A stretch of DNA of 64,000 bases from NCBI GenBank assembly GCA_026770025.1, contig JAMXDE010000011.1, positions 2,232,001 to 2,296,000 of the forward strand. Reading direction: 5' to 3'. The notes under the pieces are model-generated. The model was not told the origin of the DNA and did not search any database. It worked only from the letters and a program-made list of their open reading frames with translations. The translations under genes were made by a program, and so were the position numbers. Below, piece by piece: positions 39,925 through 50,100 of this stretch (position 1 is its first letter; every line of letters starts with the position of its first letter). The DNA comes from Craspedostauros australis (lineage: Eukaryota > Bacillariophyta > Bacillariophyceae > Mastogloiales > Achnanthaceae).

Positions 39925-40719
39925 TATAACCTGGCGTCAACTGGCGTTTCTGAAGTGCAGAGTGCTCCAAGACAGTCTCCTTTGCTCTATTTGTACATTG
40001 CGAGTGCACGAAAAGCATCTGGGTTTGTTTTTCGAAAGGCAACTGTCTGTATTCTATGTACTGCTTTTACGCATGTATTTCCTTGACAGTTGTTGCTTTT
40101 CTGCCAGATTGTTTGATTTTCTGATTCGGTTGGTAAGAAATCTCCCCGCATGCGACGTCTATCTTCTTCAATGGTGTTTGTTCATCAAATGTCTGGCTGT
40201 ACTCACACAATCGCCTTGTGTTCGTCACCAGAACTCGATTTCAAAGACCATGTCATTCATAGTTGTTGCATTTGGTTTTGCGAGAGATGGGAGTCGAGAG
40301 TGCAGTACTCTTTCCTGACTCTGGATACGGTCGAGCATGTATGGTACTCTGCTCCCTCCGCACACCACTGGATGCTGTCACACCTTCCTCGCGATTGAGA
40401 AAGGAACAGCTGCCCAGAGAGTGTCATCATTTTGATCATCAAAGCGAGAGAATGGAAGAGGCATTAGCTTGCCCTCCAGCTTCTCCTCGCTTCGCTTTCC
40501 CGAGACGCCAACGTTGTTCTGTTGCATGTTGTGTCGTTGCATTCATTCATGCTTTACTGACTTCGGCACGCACCTCCTCTCACAGTCTGCGAGTATGGCA
40601 TGCCTTCGGATGGGCAGCGAAACGCAGACTGCGATCACTCTCCTCTCTTGAGGGGTAGAGCATCAGTTTGGTACACAGCCAGCCATGCATCATCAACGTT
40701 GTTTTGCAGCATCCCGGGA
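39925..40719. other. convergent 3' flanks of the sulfotransferase and SELENOS genes
   Basis: 795 bp without a protein gene. Its right part is the 3' UTR of the minus-strand selenoprotein gene and carries the SECIS-like hairpin. Confidence 0.6.
40577..40638 (-). promoter_or_regulatory. SECIS-like hairpin in the 3' UTR of SELENOS (non-canonical)
   Basis: Transcript strand: GTGA (40638-40635), T, then CGCAGTCTGCG (40633-40623), a 31-nt apical region, CGCAGACTGTG (40591-40581) and AGAG (40580-40577). The arms form 11 bp with one G-U, and the flanks can form the tandem G-A pairs of a SECIS quartet. A small inner stem TGCC/GGCA gives a type-II-like shape. The position where AA is expected, 12 nt after GTGA, holds UU. 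It lies about 90 nt after the UGA codon. Whether it recruits SBP2 is unproven. Confidence 0.5.
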
Positions 40720-41783
40720 TTAGGCTCATCCTCTTCGCACAGTTCTGCGCTGCGCTCGGTACCCGCCAGTTCCCGCCGACCACGGTTGCATGGGATTGAA
40801 GTCGCAGGCATTCAGTTTCTTCTCGTTGCCGCCGACCTTGTCGCCGCCCTCATCCTTTTTCTTCTTCTGCAGAACGCTGTTCTTGCGTGCCTTCTCCTGG
40901 GCCTCCTTCTCCTTGCGCTTCTTGGCAGCCTCCTTGGCTCGCTCGTCGGCCAGGGCCTGCTGACGCAATCTCACGGCGCGCATTTCTGTTGCGCGGGCGT
41001 CGGATGTGGTTGGCGCGGATGCCGCAGACGAATTCATCCCTGATGCGAAGGAAAACATGGATCTGCTCGTTGTCGTCGATCCTGATGTCGCTGATGATGT
41101 TGACGCTGAAGACGACGATGTAGCACCACTACTCGATGACAGCTTGTGCCCTTGTCCCATTGACGCACTGTTAGCTGCTGTTCTTGTCAGGTGATGACGG
41201 GATGCATGAAAATGGAATCAATCAAATGTATTTCAGACCCCATCACAAGTTGGATTGAATCGGAATGGAAATGAAAGTGTACATGGAGGATGGAGAATAT
41301 TGTGGTGAGGACAACGACGATGATAACGATGGCAACATGGCACTGGCGAAGACGATTTGCAAAACAACTTTAGCTTCGATTCCGGCGGCGAGGCCTGTGG
41401 ACATGATCACGAGCGAACATGAAATGGCGCGAAATACGATACTGGTGGGGCAGTAGAGTAGAGCATTTATGTGATCAATCATCAATCCACGAAGTTGCGC
41501 ATTTGACCGCCGCTCTGATCGTTGAAACTGTCCATGACCTCCATGACCTCCATGATCTTCAACCCTCACACCCACCACCGTCGGCAGAAAGTGGATGGCA
41601 TCCTCCACGAGCTACACTCGTTTACCCACTCCCGAAGAACAACACCTTGTACTGACCATAATTCTTGTACATGTAGACGATGCCCAACATGCAGACGATG
41701 GCGAACGCATTCTCCTTCGCGTAGTCCACCACGTGGTCGATGGACCGGTTGATGGTAATGATCACAGCGTTCACTGCATTCAT
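40720..41783 (-). CDS. SELENOS: selenoprotein S (SELENOS/VIMP), UGA read as Sec, 2 exons
   Basis: Exon 1 (41783-41657) encodes a short N-terminus with one membrane span, AKENAFAIVCMLGIVYMYKN; the intron (TATG|GTCAGT ... CAGCAG|CT) joins exon 2 (41174-40720). The joined frame gives 193 residues. After a Ser/Thr linker come a charged coiled coil (EMRAVRLRQQALADERAKEA, KKRKEKEAQEKARK) and the C-terminal FNPMQPWSAGTGGYRAQRR, matching the [YF]NPL...G.G...RPGRR end of SelS. The frame then reads GGA TGA GCC TAA: Gly, Sec at 192, Ala, stop. A penultimate Sec is the SelS hallmark. SelS is an ER membrane protein that recruits p97/VCP with Derlins for ERAD. If TGA is a stop, the product ends at RRG (191 residues). 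The intron boundaries are inferred from phase and should be checked with cDNA. Confidence 0.8.
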
Positions 41784-42330
41784 CTTGTCGTTGTTTCTGG
41801 GTTGGTGTTGGTATTCTTGTGATGTTGTGGGGTGATTGCCCTTGCTGCTTGCTGCTTGCTGCTTGCTCCTTGTTCCTTCCTCTGTTGTCTGCCTTCGTCT
41901 CTGGTTGCATCAGCGCAGATGCTGTTTGTTCGTTGGTCTGGTGTTGGTAGTCGCATGCGGTCGTCTTCTTGTTGCGCACACTTCGCACTTGATGCGTTTG
42001 TTCCGTTTCACGGAAATGACTTCCCATTCGCGTTTTCTGAATCACATATGACTCATACGACCATCGTCCGTTTCAGACCATTCGACCAAGCGGAATCGAT
42101 GACCAACAACAGATCATTCTTCCAAACAGATCGATGAGAATCCTCCAAAGCAACTCACCGAAACTGAGCCAAAGCACGGAGAGAAAACACAGTCGCCGCC
42201 GACCACGCTCACAATCAGTGCCATCTGAGGATCCTGCTGCTGCTTCAGCCCTGTCGCTATCACACAACTCAGCACTCTCAGAAGTTGAAACATCCAAAGG
42301 CATTGTGTTATTCGTCCCGCACGAGACAAG
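41784..42330. other. divergent promoter region of SELENOS and PLAA
   Basis: 547 bp between the two ATGs, no gene seen. No strong motif was recognised, but its short length makes a shared promoter plausible. Confidence 0.55.
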
Positions 42331-44775
42331 ATGGAACAAGATTGGGTGCTCTCGCAATCGTTCGTCTCCGACGGCCAAGGCGTCCGCTCTGCGGGCATTC
42401 TGAAAGCCAAAGCGACGGACGGCAAGGACGATGGGTCGGACATCTCCCATTGCTTCCGGATAGTCGCAGGCAATCAGGGCGGTGGGCTCGTCGAGTTCGG
42501 TCTTCCCTCGCGTTCCTTCGAGCAGATCCAGTACCAGCACAACCATGCCATCACGGCCGTGCTCGCATCCAACGACGATGCCAGATCCACCTACGTCACG
42601 GGATGCAAGGACGGCATCATCCGGGTCTTCGACTCCACGTCGCACGAGCTGCAGAAGCAGCTGACGGGCCATGCGAAGCCCGTCACGAGTTTGGCGTGGG
42701 TCCAGAACAAGGGCGGCGACTCCACCTTCCTGCTTTCCGGATCGTGGGATGGAACCGCCAGACTTTGGAATGTGGCTTCCGGAACAGTGGTGGCCACCTT
42801 GCCAGGCCACGAGAACTCCGTCTGCGTGACGGGATTGCCGGTGGATGATGGCGCGAGTGCCACCGATGTGCGTGTTGCGACCGGGTCTGCGGGCGTGGCG
42901 CAGAACAACCAGATCTCGGACCACCAAGTGCGTCTGTGGACCATCAACACGGCCACTGGTCAGGCGCGATGCACCGGCCAGGTTGCCAACGACCACGATG
43001 GGCCCATCCGAGACATCAGCTTCATCCCGGAGGTTGCCATGCTCATGACATCCTCCAACGACGGAACCATCAAGCTCAGAGGCGTCAACGACGCAGGATG
43101 CCTCTCGACGCTCACCTTCATCCAGCAGGTGCAGCACCCGCCGATGATGCTGTCCGTGGTGCCGTTGGAGGGACCGTCGAGCGGTGGCATCGTGGCTTCT
43201 GCCGAGGATGGCCATGTCGCTGTGTGGGATCAGCTGGAGGGCGTCGAGCCGACCGTCATCGCGCATCCGACGTGCGTGTGGAACGCCGTGAGCCTGCCGA
43301 ATGGTGATTTCGCCACGTGCTGCGACGATGGGACACTCCGCATCTTCACGAAGAGCACAGACCGCATAGCATCGCAGGAGGAACGAGATGCGTTTGCAGA
43401 GGCTGTGCAACAGGCGACGCGCAAGCAGCAGTCAGGCCCGTCGGCGGAAGAGATCGCCAAGCTGCCGTTGTGGGAGAACAGCTTTCAGCAGAGAGGGACA
43501 TCCGAGGGGCAGGTCCATGTCTTCAACAAGGGTGGCGTTGCGATTGCAGCGCAGTGGAGCATGGCATCGCAGACATGGATCGAAGTTGGGCAGGTGATGG
43601 GCTCATCGTCCGACCAAGGCACGATCGATGGCGTCCAGTACGATCATGTCCTGCCCATCGAGGTGGATCAAACTGGAGGCGGCGTGGCGAAGCTGCAGAT
43701 CGGATACAACAACGGAGAGAATCCCTTCGTCGCGGCTCAGCGTTTCATCGACGCCCACATGCTGCCACAGCACCATCTCAATGACATCGCCAACTACATC
43801 CAGCAACGAGTGGGCGCCCAGACACCGACTCTGGGAAGTTCGGCCGCGGCCGGCGGTGCTGCGTCAGGTGCAGGCTTCACGCCCGGTCAAACCATCGATA
43901 TGGCAGCGGTACCGCAGGCACCCAGCGCGCCGACATACACAACCATACCGGTCAAGAGCTTCCTCTCATTCGAGCTGCCTGCCAACAACCCATCGAAGAC
44001 GCTGGACAAGATGAAGGCAAAGATCATTGAGTTTGGTAAGCTCAGCGACAGCCACCTCTCCACCCTGGACTCCTTGCTTTCCACGCTCGCCGTCACCAAC
44101 AGATATCATGCTTCGACGGTGTCTCAGCAAGAGCTGTCTGTCATCTGCCACATGCTGGATTCATTGGAGCCCGACAAGGCATTCCCAGCGCTCGATCTTG
44201 CTCGCCTGGCGGCCTGTCACCCGAGTGCGACAGAATCCAAGAACATCGATGTTTGGAATCAGATACTGACGAAGGCCGTTGCACTCTCCAAGAAGACGGA
44301 GGGCATGGAGGGCGTTCCCGCCGTGGCGTTGCCCATGCTGACGTTGCGGCTGTTCGCAAACTGCTTCCGTGGAGGCCCCGGCTCTCTCAAGGCAGTCTCC
44401 ATGCGCCTGAGCGACGCGGCCGACTGCGCCGCCAGATTCGTCGCATCGTCCAACAAGAACGTTCGTCTCTCGGTCGCCACGCTGTTGTACAACATGAGCT
44501 TCTACGCGCACTCCAGCGCAGCCGCCGCGCCCATGACGTCCTTGGTGGCCACCAGCATGATCACCACAATCCAGCAGATCCTGTCGGCAGGCACGTACGA
44601 AGCGGAGGCCATCAACAGATCCATCCTGGCCGCGGGCACCATCGTGTTGGCCAGTCCAGAAGCCAAGGCCAAGGCCAACGAGCTGGGTCTGCCGGCGCAG
44701 ATCCAATCCGCAGCTGCATCGCTCACCGAACCCGTCCGTACTGCTGCAGGTGATGCCCAGGCGGCCATGAAATAA
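42331..44775 (+). CDS. PLAA: PLAA / UFD3 / DOA1, Cdc48/p97 ubiquitin adaptor
   Basis: 814 residues, single exon, close to the usual length of 715-800. Order of domains: seven-bladed WD40 propeller (about 1-350; HNHAITAVLAS, LTGHAKPVTSLAWV, LLSGSWDGTARLWN), PFU ubiquitin-binding domain (about 390-500; TWIEVGQVMGSSSD, YDHVLPIEVDQ, YNNGENPFVAAQRFI, LPQHHLNDI) and the PUL armadillo-like domain (about 535-800; PVKSFLSFELPANN, RLFANCF, NVRLSVATLLYNMS). PUL binds the C-terminus of Cdc48/p97 while WD40 and PFU bind ubiquitin, so it acts in ubiquitin recycling, ERAD and stress turnover in the cytosol. It is transcribed away from the SELENOS gene. Confidence 0.95.
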   Translation: MEQDWVLSQSFVSDGQGVRSAGILKAKATDGKDDGSDISHCFRIVAGNQGGGLVEFGLPSRSFEQIQYQHNHAITAVLASNDDARSTYVTGCKDGIIRVFDSTSHELQKQLTGHAKPVTSLAWVQNKGGDSTFLLSGSWDGTARLWNVASGTVVATLPGHENSVCVTGLPVDDGASATDVRVATGSAGVAQNNQISDHQVRLWTINTATGQARCTGQVANDHDGPIRDISFIPEVAMLMTSSNDGTIKLRGVNDAGCLSTLTFIQQVQHPPMMLSVVPLEGPSSGGIVASAEDGHVAVWDQLEGVEPTVIAHPTCVWNAVSLPNGDFATCCDDGTLRIFTKSTDRIASQEERDAFAEAVQQATRKQQSGPSAEEIAKLPLWENSFQQRGTSEGQVHVFNKGGVAIAAQWSMASQTWIEVGQVMGSSSDQGTIDGVQYDHVLPIEVDQTGGGVAKLQIGYNNGENPFVAAQRFIDAHMLPQHHLNDIANYIQQRVGAQTPTLGSSAAAGGAASGAGFTPGQTIDMAAVPQAPSAPTYTTIPVKSFLSFELPANNPSKTLDKMKAKIIEFGKLSDSHLSTLDSLLSTLAVTNRYHASTVSQQELSVICHMLDSLEPDKAFPALDLARLAACHPSATESKNIDVWNQILTKAVALSKKTEGMEGVPAVALPMLTLRLFANCFRGGPGSLKAVSMRLSDAADCAARFVASSNKNVRLSVATLLYNMSFYAHSSAAAAPMTSLVATSMITTIQQILSAGTYEAEAINRSILAAGTIVLASPEAKAKANELGLPAQIQSAAASLTEPVRTAAGDAQAAMK

Positions 44776-45977
44776 TAGTGGAGCAGAGCAGGGGATTGCC
44801 TGAAAACACTCACGCACCCCGCCACCATACACGCGCTTTACCAGTACATAGAAGCGTATTATGCCAGAGTACGTACCATCCCCGAGCAGAGTATGACACA
44901 TCGCAAGGTGCTATCTTCTGGCACCGCATCTTGGGCAGCGCCCCGCATGTACAAAATGGTATAATAGGTGACCAAACACACCGATAGAGTATGATGCGTC
45001 AGGACGTACCCTCCAGATACATTGTTCGTAGTCGTACTTGTGTAGTCTAGCCGCGTTGCAATAGATTCAAACGAGGCCCGGAGTTGGTAAACACGTCGGT
45101 CGAGTTGGTCAATCCACTTTTTCGACAACAAGATTGGTCAGCAGATCATCAACAGACAACGAACTTCAATACCGGAGAACAAATTGCGTACGTGGATGTC
45201 AGGCTCGCGCGTGGAATGGCCGGTTCTGCCTTCTTTGGATGACGCTTATTGGCATCATCGATCCCAAAAAAAGGATGACAGCCGTGATCGCTCTTCGCGC
45301 GTTCGTCCGGGCAAATGGAGAATCACGCGACTCTGCCGTTGGCGTCTTTTTGTGCGTTCGTCCAGCAGTGTGTGGTGGGGGAGGACAGACTGACAAAGAA
45401 CCACGTTCCAAGCATGCAAACCAGCGTTGGGTTGCTGTCAAAATGGCAGAAATGGTTGGACAAACAACAGAGACAACGGACGCAAGCTGGAAGGAACAGC
45501 TGAGATCTCCCCTTCTCGCACTGTTGACGATGGAAATGACACCGTGTCAGCGACCCGTACTAAAATTAGTGCTGAGGTCGAGGAAATGCATGATCGTTTC
45601 CCTCTTGAGTTGTGGGGACACCAACACCAAAGAAATGCACTCACACGATTCCCAACTGGCTTCCCAGGCGTCAGAGAGCCCCACCATCCACGTGACATCA
45701 TCCTTGTCATCATCCAACAAGGTCCACACATAACAAGAGCCACACACATCAGAGAGAACGATCAGACAACACATCACTGATCCCAGACACAAAGTGGGAG
45801 ATCAACAACAGCCAACAGCCAACAGCAGCAGTAGTAGTACGAGTAGAGCAGACAAGGACGCAGCGCAACTTCGGCAGCAGATCAAGTCGGAAGGCACAGC
45901 GACACACAGCGCAAGGAAGTAACCAGCATAGACAACCAACGGAGACAATCAACAGAGGCAAGACAGAATCAGTGACC
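44776..45977. other. intergenic region and probable long 5' UTR of the bZIP gene
   Basis: 1.2 kb. GAGTACGTAC lies at 44867-44876. A 199-codon ORF at 45134-45733 has no domain and no ATG at its stated start; it is not called. Confidence 0.55.
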
Positions 45978-46424
45978 ATGAGCGACGTCGAACGCGGAGA
46001 GATCGTGTCGGATGGCTCCAAGACGGGCGATGAGTATCCCGAAGCCTCCCGCTCCAGAACGGGCAGCAAGCGCAGCATCAGCGAAATGGGAAGATCGGAT
46101 GACGGAGATGGCCCCGACGCAGGCGATGGAGGCAACGACAATGAACTGGACGACATCGAGCTGGACCCCGAAAAGCGCCGCGAGGATCGCAAGCTGCGCA
46201 GGGTCATGGCGAACCGAAAATCGGCGCGCGAGAGCAGAGAGAGGCGCAAGAAGCTGCTGGCCGATCTGCAAGAATCCGTCGAGAGTCTGACGACAGAAAA
46301 CTCGTCGCTGACGACTGAGAACATCTCGCTGCGACAGGAGCTGGCTGCGTTGATCGAGCAGTCCGGAGGCACAGCGCCCGTCAACATCATGTCGAACTTG
46401 CAGACATCGCCATCCGCGAGCTAG
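45978..46424 (+). CDS. small bZIP transcription factor
   Basis: 148 residues, single exon, first ATG in frame. The acidic Gly/Asp-rich N-terminus (1-65) is followed by the basic region RRVMANRKSARESRERRKK with the N-x7-R signature (Asn and Arg seven apart), then a short heptad zipper LLADLQESVESLTTENSSL and TTENISLRQELAAL. Such proteins dimerise through the zipper and bind ACGT- or TGACG-type sites in the nucleus. Ochrophytes have expanded bZIP families, some with light-sensing PAS or LOV domains; none is seen here. Dimer partner and targets are unknown. Confidence 0.9.
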   Translation: MSDVERGEIVSDGSKTGDEYPEASRSRTGSKRSISEMGRSDDGDGPDAGDGGNDNELDDIELDPEKRREDRKLRRVMANRKSARESRERRKKLLADLQESVESLTTENSSLTTENISLRQELAALIEQSGGTAPVNIMSNLQTSPSAS

Positions 46425-47149
46425 AGGGCGAGATCTGATTTCCGAGAGGCCACTCTGCTCTCACGGAGAGTGCTCTTTATGAGTGTGCGTAGAAGTACAT
46501 CGACCTTGACAAAGAGGCGAGAGGGTCGGTCAACATCACGAATGGCCAGCCTGGGCTGGGGTGGATTGAGCCATTGAATCGAATAGGTAAATCTGCGGAC
46601 AACGAATCTACCTAGAAAAGTGCATGCTCTAAACTTGAACACAACGACAATGGAGACAGTAGCAGATGCACTCACAAGTTAGACACAATCATATCGTGTA
46701 CTGTTATATGAGTGTACTGGTGCGAGTGGTACGAATAACCTGCAATTGTGGATGGGCGACGTGGACAGAACGAGATTGGAAGAGAGCAAGAGAAAGCAGA
46801 CGACAACAGGGTTGATGCCGCCATCAACTACGCGTTCATTCCAAGCATCTCTTCTGTCTCCACTTTAGGCCACCAACAGATGCCACATCTATTCCGCATG
46901 TAACATCGCAGCTCGAACAGAACAGGGAGGGTCTTGTACGTCCCACAGGTCTTGGCGATCTCCGACCTACTCTACGAGAATCTGGAATAGCGCTGGTGGA
47001 AACAATCGAACTGGAGGATAGTACTGACATAGGCAAACATATGTTTGGGTCTTTGATGACGAAAATCAACAGTTTTGTTTTGTTGTTGTGTTGACTATGT
47101 TACCCGTCCTTTAACGCTCATTAAATTCAAACTCGCGCCAAAAAACAAA
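46425..47149. other. intergenic region upstream of the FANCI-like gene
   Basis: 725 bp, no gene seen. The last 20 bp contain an E2F-like site next to the ATG. Confidence 0.55.
47134..47145 (-). promoter_or_regulatory. E2F-like site (CGCGCCAAAAAA on plus strand) next to the FANCI-like start
   Basis: The reverse complement TTTTTTGGCGCG fits the E2F consensus TTTSGCGC. It ends 4 bp before the first in-frame ATG, so if it is promoter DNA the true start may be the ATG at 47330. E2F control of DNA repair genes is well known; here it is inferred. Confidence 0.5.
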
Positions 47150-50100
47150 ATGAAAGCAAAAGACGACAGTCCTCTGCAACACAACAGAACAAACGCACCA
47201 ACATCTTCGAAGAGCGAGGGGACACCCACCACACAAAGCAACTCATTCCAACAAGCACCATCCAATACATCCAATACATCCAAACATACAGCAGTGTTCT
47301 GTTGTGCGGCTTTCGTTCGCGTGCTCGGAATGGAGGCGACGATGGACGAATCGTCAACGGTCACGTCCGTGCCGACTTTGGTCTCGACGACTGACAGTAC
47401 CAATGCTTCACCCGTGCCATCTCATGGAAAGCAAATCAGCAGTCAGCATGGATGTGCTCGCAGCATGGTAGATGAACTCATTGGCAAGATGATCAAGGCA
47501 ACGAAGAGGTATGATCATGCGTCGATCAACCATATGCTCGGGACGACTGCTTCCCGCAACATCGCCCTTCACGAACGATTTCTGCCATCACCACAGATTG
47601 TCAACGATTTGCTGCAAACGATGAAGGAAGACCGTGGCGGTGCGACGCAGAAGCCACAAAGCTCGTACGCGAACCAAACTCAAAAGCAACGGACACAGCG
47701 GCTGGTCATGGCGCTGTTGGCTGTCCCACCATGTTACCGTGCACCTTGGGAGTCAATGCGCATCATCTTCGACGACCCAGTGCACGCGATGCAGTCTGGA
47801 TGCGAGGATGTGCTCAGCAGTATCATCCTCTTCCTTCGCAAGTCGACGCAGGGTTGGGACCAGACAAGCATCACTGGTGCGCATCGTCCTCATGCGCCAA
47901 CAAACTGCGATCTGACCATTCGCGTCAGCGCCAGCGCTACGCAGCCATTGAGCGAACTGAAGATCTCCACTAGCAATGCCAATGTGAATAATAACGCCAA
48001 CAACGTCGAAGACGAAGGCATGGGCACACCGAGAGGCCAGATCATAAAGCTGGCAGAAGCGATCATTGATCTGCTCCTAGATGAAGCAGCGCAGCAAAAT
48101 TGGAGTGACACTAGCATCAACAACAACAATCACAGTGAAAACAGCCACAGCATCAGCAGCACTGGCAGCACAGCTAAACAAGGGATGTTGTCCGATGTCG
48201 TCAAGCTACTGCAGTGCATTCTGTCCATCGGGCATCGCTGCGATCGCACCATTACAGATCGTGCATTCCACTCCATCTTCTCGCATCGCGCTCGAATGAT
48301 CAATCCATTGCGGTGGATGCGGTTGTGCATCAAACTTAAAGACCACATCCAACTCAACCATGCTGTGACGATCTTGGAGACCTTGAAGGCAGCCACTGGG
48401 GAGACCATCGTCCGCACGTGGGATACAGGGTTATCCATCGCAGCAAGCGCGTGTGAAAGGGCTGACACAGAGGGACGCACAAGGCTGATACGGAGCATGC
48501 GAGAGGTGGCTCTATTTGCTTTCAACAGGTGCAAATCAAACATACCGGCATTTCTTGAGTTGGAGGCAAGCGTTGGAGCATTCCTACAAGGCGCCCCGCT
48601 ATCAGTCGGCGTCGGGTGGCTCCAAACACATCAAGAATCGGCGTGCTCAGAAGTCCCCGAATGGATACGAATGAATCTGGTCATCTTGACGCTCATCTCT
48701 GTTGGACAACCATCAATGCAGCAGACACAGCACCGTGACCGACAGTGCCAGCCTCAAGCATACCATCTCAGCCTTTCCACGCAAAGCCTGCTGAACGACA
48801 ATGTACCACAACAACAATCTTCGTTTGAAAAGGTCTGGCACAGATGCGTGAGACAGTTGCTCGATACAACGACCTCATCAATTCGATCGGATGATTTAGG
48901 GCAACCAGCAGGAGCGCGATTCACCGTTGAAGCTGAATCCTCCGATCTTGATGGCATGGTGTACGATGCATCTGGTCAATTCGTGGGTGGCACGAAAGGG
49001 CAGGTTACAGAGCGAACTGCAACGCATGTATCACAAGCAAATGAGATCGCCGCCACCCTGCGCAAAATGCTTCTGCTCTATGAGCCACATCACACGCATT
49101 CGACCGAAGGCAAAGACATGGTGCTTGCGCGCACAGCTCGGTCTCGGAATTTTCTACAAGCATTGAAGATGATCACCGCACAGCCGACGGAACATGACAT
49201 ACCGCGCCATACATATCGACAAGAATGCTATCGACCATCTCATCAGAACAACCATCACACTCATCGGCATGCCGGGCAAAGATCAACTGCGATGGCTGTG
49301 TGGCTCGTGGTGATGTTCTGCGACTGCCCAGCGCTCCGAAAAGATGTGATGGACTATGTCCTCTCGCTTACGACGGGCGGTCGTGGGATGCAAGCTAGAT
49401 ATGGAAGCGACACGTGCATCGGCCCAACCGGTAGCAACGCTGATCCGGAGGCACAGCGCCAGGCTTGCACAGTGTTACAAATCTTGTTCGCATCCGGCGA
49501 ATTGCGGGAAACTCCGATTGATGTGTCGAAGTACGTCAATATCTCATACAACTCCCTCTTCCAGTATCTACCAGAAGACCTTTGCTGGAGCCTTTCCAGA
49601 TCGTTCATGGTCATACCGTCCATACGAGAGCGAATGCTGCAAGATGCATGCCGTTCGTTTTCCACTTGCTCTGTCCGTTCGCTGAGAAACATGGAGAAGC
49701 GGATGCGCGCAAGACAAGATTCGACACTGTCAGCCCAGCAGCACAGCCTGCTGTGCTTGTTGATGCTGTTGGAGAGTGCGACTTGGTCAAAGCCCGAGCA
49801 AAGTGCTGCGAACTTGCTGTGGAAGTCAATCATTCTCAATCAGCCAGCCTTGGACTCTCTCACCCGACAGTGGCTCTATGCCACAATAAAAAGCGTCATT
49901 CACAAGGCGACGCCGTCCGTGCGGGGAGCAGACTTTCTACTGAGAGCGTGCATCTGTCGGTTGATGCTGTTCTTCGACCACGACGCAGCAACTGAGGTAA
50001 CATTCCGCCCCGAGAGAGTCGCATCAACAGTCCAGGGCCACTCAACCAACACCGTACCAGAAGCAGCATCTGCCATGACCATCCAGTACGAGCATTTTCA

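Noticed and set aside
40380..40450. ATGATGACACTC region as an alternative SECIS core
   Set aside because: No complementary 3' arm or AA bulge at the right distance could be found; the hairpin at 40577-40638 fits better.
45134..45733. 199-codon plus-strand ORF before the bZIP gene
   Set aside because: No ATG at the start, no domain, and composition like the surrounding untranslated DNA.
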